Source: Yersinia mollaretii ATCC 43969 (GTDB lineage Bacteria; Pseudomonadota; Gammaproteobacteria; Enterobacterales; Enterobacteriaceae). Taken from it: a stretch of DNA of 64,000 nucleotides. The stretch is from the NCBI RefSeq assembly GCF_013282725.1, contig NZ_CP054043.1, forward strand, positions 3,596,001-3,660,000. The letters are read 5' to 3'. Position 1 is the stretch's first letter; every line of letters begins with the position of its first letter. Made by a program: the position numbers and the translations under genes. The notes under the pieces are model-generated. The model was not told the DNA's origin. It did no database searches and saw nothing but the letters and a program-made list of their open reading frames with translations. Shown one piece after another: positions 57,072-64,000 of this stretch.

Positions 57072-58399
57072 CGCGACTCTCCCGCCAACCGGTCAGCAAT
57101 CCGCGCTAACACCACTTTACGGATGGTTTCGCTGTGAATGGCTTCGGTTAGCTCTGCGGCAAAGGCAAAAATAATCATCTGCTGAGCATCAGCCTGATTG
57201 ATGCCACGCGATTGCAGGTAAAACAGCTGCTCAGCATCAATGCGCCCGACCGTCGCCCCGTGGCTGCATTTCACATCATCGGCGTAAATTTCCAGCTGTG
57301 GCTTGGTATCTACCTCGGCCAACTTACTCAGCAGCAAGTTATTGTTGGTCATCTGTCCGTCGGTTTTTAGCGCATGTTGGGCCACTTTAATCATGCCGTT
57401 AAATACCGCCTTGCCTCGCTCACGCACGATGGTTTTGTGCAGTTGGCGACTTTCACAATACCCTTTGTTGTGCTCCAGATAGGTGCGGGTATCGCAGATT
57501 TCACGCCCAATGGGCAGTAACAGACTGTTGATGGATAAAGTTGCACCCTCGCCATTTAGCTGGGCACTGGTGTTGTGTCGGGTCAGCCCCGCACCTAACA
57601 AGAAACTGTAGCTGCGCGCTCGCGCATCACGGCTGAGCACGAGATCATTATGGGCGAAGTGGTAGCTCTCAGGGGTTTCAAACGCCAGTTTGTAATGGCT
57701 CAACTCCGCATTATCACCCAAAGTAATTGTGAGCCGCGCCCCAGTAAAATGCGGCTGTTGATTGAGGCTGACAAAATGCTCAATCACCTCCGCCTGCGCA
57801 TTAGCCTCAACCGCCAAATGGTGGCGATAGTGGCTGGTGTTCAGCACCTCACTCCCCTGACCTGAGCTGATATGCAGCAGATAAAGCGGCTTATCACTCA
57901 GCTTCCCGCCGGGCAATCGAATGTGCAGGCTCTCTTGCGCCAAACTTTCGGTGAGATGTAGGAAGACTTCCGGCTGGATAGCGGCAGGAAACTGCGCATT
58001 TTCCGTCAGATGGGTGAGTTGATAAGGGCCGCAGTCGTTATCACTTAGCTCAGGTGCATATCTGCCATCAATGAAAACTAATCGATGGGCATCATGCGTC
58101 AATGACAATGCATCGCGCTGAGCAGCGGTGACAGTCGGGCCGCTGGCGAAACTGAAATGATGAGATAATAAGCGCTCTAGCGGCGTGTATTTCCACTCTT
58201 CATGTTTAATGCCGGGGAAGCCCAATGCCAGCACCTGCTGCCAATGTGCTGTTGCCTCGGCCCCCTTGCCACTTTCGCGCTGCTTAAACAACAGACCAAA
58301 ATGTTTCAATGCATCAATACGTTGCTGCTCCAGCAGGCGTTGTTGTGCTGGAACACTCTGTTTTTCTGGTGTGTTACTGTTGGTCGGTAAGCCAGCCAT
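57068..58399 (-). CDS. sufD: Fe-S scaffold complex subunit SufD
   Basis: A 443-aa component of SufBC2D needed for iron entry and cluster assembly. The right-handed beta-helix core is followed by the C-terminal [20 protein letters not shown], where the conserved Cys and His lie. The N-terminus MAGLPTNSN aligns with E. coli MAGLPNSSN. Overlaps sufC by 26 bp and sufS by 4 bp. Confidence 0.96.
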   Translation of the reverse strand: MAGLPTNSNTPEKQSVPAQQRLLEQQRIDALKHFGLLFKQRESGKGAEATAHWQQVLALGFPGIKHEEWKYTPLERLLSHHFSFASGPTVTAAQRDALSLTHDAHRLVFIDGRYAPELSDNDCGPYQLTHLTENAQFPAAIQPEVFLHLTESLAQESLHIRLPGGKLSDKPLYLLHISSGQGSEVLNTSHYRHHLAVEANAQAEVIEHFVSLNQQPHFTGARLTITLGDNAELSHYKLAFETPESYHFAHNDLVLSRDARARSYSFLLGAGLTRHNTSAQLNGEGATLSINSLLLPIGREICDTRTYLEHNKGYCESRQLHKTIVRERGKAVFNGMIKVAQHALKTDGQMTNNNLLLSKLAEVDTKPQLEIYADDVKCSHGATVGRIDAEQLFYLQSRGINQADAQQMIIFAFAAELTEAIHSETIRKVVLARIADRLAGESR

Positions 58400-59120
58400 A
58401 GCCTTGCTCCTCCAACTGTTTTACCAGTGTGAAATCACCGGATTTAATGATGCGGCCTTGATACAGCACATGCACAAAATCAGGTTTTACATAGTCGAGA
58501 ATGCGCTGATAGTGCGTCACAATGATAAATGCGCGCTTCTCATTACGCAGCGAGTTCACACCATTGGCCACAATTTTCAATGCATCGATATCCAGCCCGG
58601 AGTCAGTTTCATCCAGAATGCATAAAGAGGGTTCCAGTGCCGCCATCTGCAAGATATCGTTACGTTTTTTCTCGCCGCCAGAGAACCCCACATTGACTGA
58701 GCGGGTCAGCAAATCAGCAGGCATTTTGAGTAACTCAATTTTTTCTTCGATGAAATCTGAGAAATCAAAACGGTCCAAAGGCTCTTGCTGGCGGTATTTA
58801 CGTACTGCATTAACAGCCGTTTGCAGGAAGAAATGGTTACTGACGCCAGGAATTTCTACCGGATATTGGAAGGCCAGAAATACCCCTTCGCCCGCACGGT
58901 CTTCCGGCGCTAATTCCAGCAAATCTTTGCCCTTAAAGGTCACACTACCCTCAGTAACTTCATACTCTTCACGCCCCGCCAACGCGGCGGATAAGGTGCT
59001 TTTCCCCGAGCCGTTCGGCCCCATAATGGCGTGCACTTCACCGGGTTTGATCTCCAGATCCAAACCTTTCAGAATCTCGTTACCTTCAACACTGACTTTC
59101 AAATTCTTGATGCTTAACAT
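58374..59120 (-). CDS. sufC: Fe-S assembly ATPase SufC
   Basis: A 248-aa ABC-type ATPase that powers conformational change in SufBCD. Walker A is GPNGSGKSTL, the signature is FSGGEKKRNDILQM, and Walker B is LCILDETDSGLD, a form typical of SufC rather than transporters. Two SufC subunits bind SufB and SufD. The gap to sufB is 48 bp. Confidence 0.97.
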   Translation of the reverse strand: MLSIKNLKVSVEGNEILKGLDLEIKPGEVHAIMGPNGSGKSTLSAALAGREEYEVTEGSVTFKGKDLLELAPEDRAGEGVFLAFQYPVEIPGVSNHFFLQTAVNAVRKYRQQEPLDRFDFSDFIEEKIELLKMPADLLTRSVNVGFSGGEKKRNDILQMAALEPSLCILDETDSGLDIDALKIVANGVNSLRNEKRAFIIVTHYQRILDYVKPDFVHVLYQGRIIKSGDFTLVKQLEEQGYGWLTDQQ

Positions 59121-59168
59121 AGGTTTCCTTGGTGCGCAAAACGCTGCGAATGCTTATTCAACTCATGC

Positions 59169-60659
59169 TTAACCGACACTGTGTTCTAGGCTAATCGCCA
59201 ACAATTTCTGCGCTTCGACAGCAAATTCCAGCGGTAATTCAGAGAACACATCTTTACAGAAACCGTTAACAATCATTGAGATGGCATCATCTTCGCTGAT
59301 ACCGCGTTGCAAGCAATAAAACAGTTGGTCGTCGCCAATTTTTGAGGTGGTCGCTTCGTGTTCCAATTGTGCTGAATTATTGCGCACCTCCACATACGGG
59401 AAGGTATGCGCACCGGAATTCGGGCCAATCAGCATTGAGTCACATTGCGTGAAGTTACGGGCATTATCCGCACCGGGTAGAATTTTGACCAAGCCACGAT
59501 AGGTGTTTTGGCTGTGTCCGGCAGAGATCCCTTTGGCGATAATGGTTGATTTGGTGTTTTTGCCAATGTGGATCATCTTGGTGCCAGTATCCGCCTGTTG
59601 GTAGCCGTTGGTCAGCGCCACTGAGAAGAATTCGCCGATTGAGTTATCGCCCTGCAAAATCACACTCGGGTATTTCCATGTAATGGCAGAGCCGGTTTCA
59701 GATTGGGTCCACGACATTTTCGACCCTTCACCTTCACACAATGCGCGCTTGGTCACAAAGTTGAGGATACCGCCAGTGCTCTCAGTCCCGGCAAACCAGT
59801 TCTGAACCGTGGAGTATTTCACTTCGGCATTTTTGTGCAAAATGACTTCAACCACGGCGGCATGTAGCTGGTAAGTGTCACGTACAGGCGCGGAACAGCC
59901 CTCAATATAGCTGACATAGCTGCCTTCGTCGGCAATCAAAATAGTGCGCTCGAACTGCCCAGTCTTGGCGGCATTGATCCGGAAGTAGGTGGATAACTCC
60001 ATCGGGCAGCGCACCCCTTTTGGCACATAAACAAAGGTGCCATCAGACGCCACCGCCGCATTTAGCGCGGCAAAAAAGTTATCTTTCGCTGGCACCACAG
60101 ACCCCAGATACTTGCGTACCAGATCCGGATACTCCTGAATAGCTTCGCCAAATGAACAGAAAATAATCCCCTGCTCAGCCAACTTGCCGCGATAGGTGGT
60201 CGCTACAGATACTGAGTCAAAAATGGCATCAACCGCCACCTCGGCCCCTTCTCGCACTGGCACGCCAAGCTGGGCAAACGCCGACTCTACCTCAGCGGTC
60301 AGGTATTCATTCTCTGCCGACGACTGCTGCACCGCACCCGGTTGTGAATCACAGCTATCATCACAGCTACCGCAGGAGGGCGCAGAGTAGTAGCTATAAT
60401 CCTGATAATCCAAGCTCTTATAGTGGGCTTTCAGCCAGTGCGGCTCTTCCATCTCTAGCCAACTGCGATAAGCGCCGAGACGAAACTCCAGCATCCATTC
60501 AGGTTCATTACGTTTCGCTGAAATGGCGCGGATGACATCTTCATTGATGCCTTTCGCTAGCTCATCGGTCGCCAACTGGGTAAAAAAACCTTCTTTATAG
60601 CGACCCTCGCTGACCCAAGCCTGCACATCATCTGGAACTTCTACATTGCTTCGTGTCAT
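59169..60659 (-). CDS. sufB: Fe-S scaffold complex subunit SufB
   Basis: A 496-aa scaffold on which the cluster is built. The N-terminal domain contains a Cys-rich segment ([12 protein letters not shown]), and the beta-helix core ends with the conserved Glu/His/Cys-type region; the [17 protein letters not shown] motif and C-terminal [14 protein letters not shown] match E. coli. ATG 60659 gives the family start MTRSN; the frame upstream overlaps sufA and is rejected. 14 bp separate it from sufA. Confidence 0.97.
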   Translation of the reverse strand: MTRSNVEVPDDVQAWVSEGRYKEGFFTQLATDELAKGINEDVIRAISAKRNEPEWMLEFRLGAYRSWLEMEEPHWLKAHYKSLDYQDYSYYSAPSCGSCDDSCDSQPGAVQQSSAENEYLTAEVESAFAQLGVPVREGAEVAVDAIFDSVSVATTYRGKLAEQGIIFCSFGEAIQEYPDLVRKYLGSVVPAKDNFFAALNAAVASDGTFVYVPKGVRCPMELSTYFRINAAKTGQFERTILIADEGSYVSYIEGCSAPVRDTYQLHAAVVEVILHKNAEVKYSTVQNWFAGTESTGGILNFVTKRALCEGEGSKMSWTQSETGSAITWKYPSVILQGDNSIGEFFSVALTNGYQQADTGTKMIHIGKNTKSTIIAKGISAGHSQNTYRGLVKILPGADNARNFTQCDSMLIGPNSGAHTFPYVEVRNNSAQLEHEATTSKIGDDQLFYCLQRGISEDDAISMIVNGFCKDVFSELPLEFAVEAQKLLAISLEHSVG

Positions 60660-60673
60660 TTCGTTTACATCGC

Positions 60674-61045
60674 TCAAACGCCAAAACTCTCGCCACACCC
60701 ACAGGCATGTTGAGCTTTAGGATTATTAAATTTGAAGATCTGGTTTAGCCCTTCGCGGACGTAATCCACCTCGGTGCCATCAATAAATGGCATCGCTTTC
60801 AATGGCACGTAGAGTCTGGCGCTACCTTGTTCAAACACCAGACAGTCGTCGGCGGGTTCTTTCGCCATATCCATAACATAGGCGAACCCAGCACAACCGG
60901 ACTGCTTGACCCCGAGCTGCAAACCTTTCACTTGCGGGTCTTGTTGCATCAGCCGTGTGATTTGCGCGGCAGCACTGTCTGTTATCGTCACGCCTTGCCA
61001 GACATTCTCATCAAGTGAAAATGTGCCGACGGATTCCTGTTGCAT
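60674..61045 (-). CDS. sufA: A-type Fe-S carrier SufA
   Basis: A 123-aa A-type carrier delivering clusters from SufBCD to targets. Cluster-binding Cys are in [11 protein letters not shown] and at the C-terminus in [13 protein letters not shown] 61045 is preceded by AAGGTAGGGCAT. It is the first gene of the suf operon. Upstream are an IscR-like site (61071) and a Fur box (61157). Confidence 0.96.
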   Translation of the reverse strand: MQQESVGTFSLDENVWQGVTITDSAAAQITRLMQQDPQVKGLQLGVKQSGCAGFAYVMDMAKEPADDCLVFEQGSARLYVPLKAMPFIDGTEVDYVREGLNQIFKFNNPKAQHACGCGESFGV

Positions 61046-61070
61046 ATGCCCTACCTTATGTTTCTCAATC

Positions 61071-61087
61071 ACCCATTGACTTTGGGT
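61071..61087 (-). promoter_or_regulatory. Candidate IscR type-2 site at the suf promoter
   Basis: ACCCA-AAGTCAA-TGGGT on the minus strand fits the 5-7-5 IscR type-2 pattern (CCxYA-N7-TRxGG) except at the outermost bases. It lies 26 bp before the sufA start and overlaps ACTATA, a possible -10 with no good -35 element. E. coli suf is activated by IscR. Confidence 0.5.
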
Positions 61088-61156
61088 ATAGTCCATTTCA
61101 GGTTAACAATTTGCTGGCTGATTATGAGTGAATCAACACAGAATGTTCACAATGGT

Positions 61157-61175
61157 AGTGATAATAATTATCACT
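61157..61175. promoter_or_regulatory. Fur box upstream of suf
   Basis: Perfect 19-bp palindrome AGTGATAATAATTATCACT, matching the Fur core TGATAAT-N-ATTATCA exactly. It lies about 110 bp upstream of the sufA start. In E. coli Fur represses suf directly. Confidence 0.85.
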
Positions 61176-61674
61176 TCAACCGTTTGTTTTGCAGGGATAT
61201 TAAGAAAAGTGCCGTTTTGACCTCGAATGAGGCGGCAACGAATAAGCATGCTGCGATGGCCGTGGAAGTCTTGAGGAACAAGTGCACTTTTTATCACCCT
61301 GAAATAAATGAATAAATTTCACAGCGACGCTCAAATCCCTTGCTAGATCAAAGGCTAATCGCAGTCAGCCTTTGCGTTTTAAAACATTCATAGAAAATAC
61401 CTATTTCTCCATTAACTTTAGCTGAAAACACCCGCGGGGGAAACCTATCAGAGAGATTTGCCGCATTTATCGGATAAACAATCCCTTCACACTTCAAGCT
61501 GTAAGGGTATTAAGGGTGTTCACTTTAATGGGTGACAACGTCACCTTATTTGGGTGTCAATTGGCTTAGGGCGAGGTAGCAAGATGGTGATAGAGAAGAG
61601 AGGCAGAATTAAGTTGCTCAAGGCCAATCAATGGCCCTGAGCAAGGTAATAATGGGTGTTTATGGCGAATGGTG

Positions 61675-62091
61675 TTATCGCGTCAGCACGGCGGTCGTTA
61701 AGCGCGAAGTGCAACACAGATGGTCCTGTTCATCGAAAATCTCAATCTGCCACACCTGATGACTGCGCCCGACATGAATAGCGCGACAACAGCCGCGCAC
61801 TTTTCCAGAACGTACTGACTTCAAGTGGTTAGCATTAATTTCCAACCCCACGATCTGTTGGCCCTCAAGAGTGCACAAATAGCCCGCCATTGAGCCAAGA
61901 GACTCCGCCAGCACCACAGAAGCCCCGCCATGTAGTAGGCCAAAAGGTTGTGTGGTCCGATGATCGACCGGCATAGTGGCCTCCAGCTCATCATCGTCGA
62001 ACCGGGTAAACTCAATACCCAGATGCCCAACCATGCAGCCCTGACTTTGCTGGTTGAGTTGTTCCAGTGTGGCCGTTCGTTTCCAAAGCAT
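61675..62091 (-). CDS. menI: 1,4-dihydroxy-2-naphthoyl-CoA thioesterase MenI
   Basis: A 138-aa hotdog-fold thioesterase (ydiI in E. coli) that releases 1,4-dihydroxy-2-naphthoate in menaquinone synthesis. The motif [17 protein letters not shown] carries the family's catalytic Glu downstream, and [15 protein letters not shown] and [11 protein letters not shown] match E. coli. Upstream is ydiJ on the same strand, with an ERIC-derived sequence between them. Confidence 0.95.
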   Translation of the reverse strand: MLWKRTATLEQLNQQSQGCMVGHLGIEFTRFDDDELEATMPVDHRTTQPFGLLHGGASVVLAESLGSMAGYLCTLEGQQIVGLEINANHLKSVRSGKVRGCCRAIHVGRSHQVWQIEIFDEQDHLCCTSRLTTAVLTR

Positions 62092-62111
62092 CCGTTTCCC
62101 CCTTCCTCATT

Positions 62112-62200
62112 GAAGTTGCAGCGGCGTTAGCTGCTTTCACTCACCCGAATCACTGACCTAAGTCAGCTCAGCGGGATTTGCTCTTTTGCTGCCCTCGCAG
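62112..62200. repeat. Degenerate ERIC element between menI and ydiJ
   Basis: AAGTTGCAGCGGCGTTAGCTG, CACTCACCCGAATCACTGAC and AAGTCAGCTCAGCGGGAT follow the ERIC order in reverse orientation, with mutations. It fills nearly all of the spacer and reaches the ydiJ stop codon. Confidence 0.65.
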
Positions 62201-62201
62201 A

Positions 62202-64000
62202 TTAAACCAGTTCAAGCAAAGCTTGCAACGGATGCCGCAATCCATTGCCCTCGATGCGCTTTACTTGACTGCGGCACGAGTAGCCAGTGGCTAAACAACG
62301 TTTTCCGGGCAGCTTTTGCAGTGCTTGCTGCCAAGATAAGGCATAGATACCCAGCGAGTTATCGATATTCTTCGCTTCATGACCATAGGTGCCCGCCATG
62401 CCACAGCAGCCAACACTGACATTTTCCAGTTTGGCACCATAGCGGGAGAATATCGATGCCCAATGTTGACTACTGGCGGGCAGTGCTGTGGTTTCAGTGC
62501 AATGACCGAACAGATACCAAGATTCGCCGCTCATCTGCTGCTCTGGCTGTTCCGCCAGTGCCGCCTGCAACCACTCATGCACCAACTGGACATTAAAGTC
62601 ACCTCGGGAATCGCCCAGAATCTCTTTATATTCATCGCGATAGCAGAGCACCAATGCGGGATCAACCCCGACCATTGGCATCCCCAACCGCGCGATGCGA
62701 TTCAGGAAATCGGCGGTCTTGCGCGCAGTTTTGGCGAAGCGCAGCAGGAAGCCTTTAATATGTTGCGCCTTGCCATTAGGTGAGAATGGCAGCAGCACCG
62801 GGTTAAAGCCCAGCTTTTCCACCAGCCGGACAAAATCGGCCACCACTTGGGCATCATAGTAGCTGGTGAAGGGATCTTGCACGATCAGCACGTGCTGACA
62901 CCGTTCAGCTTCCGGCAGTTGCTCCAACTGTTCCAGCGTCATGGTACTGGCGTAGTGACCTGACAACGACTGCTTCAATGAGGGGCTGGAGAGCATCGGG
63001 AGATCCACCATGCCAATACTCTTGCGGCTTAACGCGCCGACCCACGGCTGTTTCAGGAAGAAATTAAAAATTTTCGGTGTTTTCGCCATTAACGGCGCAT
63101 AGCTCTCCACCCCTGCCACCACATAGTCGCGCAGTGGGCGGTGATAGCGGGTGTGATACAACTGGAGGAAACGCGAGCGGAAACCGGGGACGTCAATTTT
63201 TATTGGGCACTGAGTCGAGCAGGCTTTGCAGGCCAGGCACCCCGACATCGCCTCTTTAACTTCGTGGGAGAAATCATAGTCCCCCTTGCTGGCATGCCAA
63301 GTGTTGCGGGTCTTTTCAATCAGGCCACGGAGACTCAGGCGCCGGGTTGCCAGCCCTTGCTCCAGCGCTACCGGGTCAACCCCTTGCTCAGAGAGCAGCC
63401 GTAACCACTCGCGCACCAGTGTTGCGCGGCCTTTTGGCGAGTGAATACGATCTCCGGTGATTTTCATCGACGGGCACATGGGGCTACGGGCATCAAAGTT
63501 AAAGCAGAGTCCATTACCATTGCACTCCATCGCGCCACGGAATGAGGTTCTGACCGCCAGCGGAATGCGCCGATCCAGTGTGCCGCGCTTATCTGGGCTA
63601 TCCACCTTCATCATGGGGGCATCACTGCCTAACGGTGAGCAAATTTTCCCCGGATTCAAGCGGTTATCCGGGTCAAAGGCTGACTTAATCCGCCGCAATT
63701 CGGTGTACAGCGCTTCGCCGAAGAAGTCAGGACTGTACTCGGCGCGGAAGCCTTTACCATGCTCTCCCCACAACAAGCCGCCATAGCGCGCAGTCAGTTG
63801 CACCACCTGATCCGATAGCTGTTTCATCAGCATCTCTTGCTGCGGATCACACATATCCAGCGCCGGACGCACATGCAATACACCCGCATCCACGTGACCA
63901 AACATGCCGTAAGTCAGATTATGGCTATCCAGCAATTGGCGGAACTCAACAATATAATCGGCTAAGTGCTGCGGCGGCACACAGGTATCTTCCGCAAAGG
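62202..64000 (-). CDS. ydiJ: FAD-linked D-2-hydroxyglutarate dehydrogenase YdiJ (partial, N-terminus outside window)
   Basis: About 599 codons of an expected ~1018 are present; the frame continues past the right edge (reading FAEDTCVPPQHLADY before 63980). The visible part is the C-terminal half of the FAD-linked oxidase domain (HVDAGVLHVRPALD, WGEHGKGFRAEY, LNPGKI) followed by a Fe-S region: CLACKACSTQCPIK for one cluster, and a CCG-type domain (VGCCGMAGTYGHE and Cys-rich ends). E. coli YdiJ oxidises D-2-hydroxyglutarate. The start cannot be seen. Confidence 0.94.
   Translation of the reverse strand, partial: FAEDTCVPPQHLADYIVEFRQLLDSHNLTYGMFGHVDAGVLHVRPALDMCDPQQEMLMKQLSDQVVQLTARYGGLLWGEHGKGFRAEYSPDFFGEALYTELRRIKSAFDPDNRLNPGKICSPLGSDAPMMKVDSPDKRGTLDRRIPLAVRTSFRGAMECNGNGLCFNFDARSPMCPSMKITGDRIHSPKGRATLVREWLRLLSEQGVDPVALEQGLATRRLSLRGLIEKTRNTWHASKGDYDFSHEVKEAMSGCLACKACSTQCPIKIDVPGFRSRFLQLYHTRYHRPLRDYVVAGVESYAPLMAKTPKIFNFFLKQPWVGALSRKSIGMVDLPMLSSPSLKQSLSGHYASTMTLEQLEQLPEAERCQHVLIVQDPFTSYYDAQVVADFVRLVEKLGFNPVLLPFSPNGKAQHIKGFLLRFAKTARKTADFLNRIARLGMPMVGVDPALVLCYRDEYKEILGDSRGDFNVQLVHEWLQAALAEQPEQQMSGESWYLFGHCTETTALPASSQHWASIFSRYGAKLENVSVGCCGMAGTYGHEAKNIDNSLGIYALSWQQALQKLPGKRCLATGYSCRSQVKRIEGNGLRHPLQALLELV

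Larger units (their letters stand above)
61046..61674. other. sufA-menI intergenic region
   Basis: About 630 bp. Besides the IscR and Fur sites it holds a 63-codon plus-strand frame (61124-61315) that I do not recognise and that has a weak ribosome site. A short ERIC-like end (61489-61512, TTCAAGCTGTAAGGGTATTA) is also present. The rest is AT-rich. Confidence 0.45.

Noticed and set aside
61124..61315. 63-codon plus-strand frame beginning MSESTQNVHNG
   Set aside because: Weak ribosome site, passes through the Fur palindrome, and does not resemble E. coli YdiH or any small protein I know. Kept only as a possibility in the suf finding.

Overview
This window is enterobacterial chromosome, most probably Yersinia. 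The evidence is near-complete gene-order agreement with two E. coli K-12 blocks, a SlyA-type regulator whose sequence reads as Yersinia RovA (TTG start, 143 aa), and many ERIC elements, which are abundant in yersiniae. I cannot fix the species. Gene assignments rest on remembered protein sequences and motifs; no search was run.

Block 1 (1-17934) follows the E. coli mppA-to-sap region: mppA (C-terminus beyond the window edge), mpaA and ycjG (murein peptide recycling), tpx, tyrR, then ycjF-ycjX-pspDCBA read leftward from a sigma-54 promoter, divergent pspF, and the sapABCDF transporter operon. An Xre/RES-type toxin-antitoxin pair sits between tyrR and ycjF, where E. coli has none. Two Fur-box-like palindromes with a plausible promoter lie upstream of sapA.

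Junction (17935-20147) holds a fused double-domain CMD/alkylhydroperoxidase-like protein and AT-rich intergenic DNA. This is where two regions that are separate in E. coli are joined.

Block 2 (20148-64000) follows the E. coli dtpA-to-ydiJ region: dtpA, [VOC protein, yohC, yjbD], gstA, pdxY, tyrS, pdxH, mliC, anmK, slyB, rovA, ydhIJK, ydhF, ydhL, [eptA], nemR, nemA, gloA, rnt, grxD, mepH, sodB, ynhF, purR, punR, punC, cfa, ribE, mdtK, two tRNA-Val, pykF, lpp, ldtE, sufEDSCBA (leftward sufA to sufE), menI and ydiJ (N-terminus beyond the window). Bracketed genes are insertions relative to E. coli; sodC and ydhP are absent.

Functional groups: envelope stress and antimicrobial-peptide/peptide transport (psp, sap, dtpA, mppA/mpaA/ycjG); vitamin B6 metabolism (pdxY, pdxH); electrophile and peroxide defence (tpx, nemRA, gloA, gst, sodB); Fe-S assembly (suf, with Fur-like and IscR-like sites upstream); envelope structure (lpp, ldtE, slyB, mliC, eptA). 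I found no prophage, IS element, CRISPR array or clearly novel multi-gene system. The observations most worth checking are regulatory: Fur-like sites at sapA, ERIC elements inside the suf operon and at gene boundaries, a tandem repeat in the mppA leader, and the TA module with its operator-like repeat.
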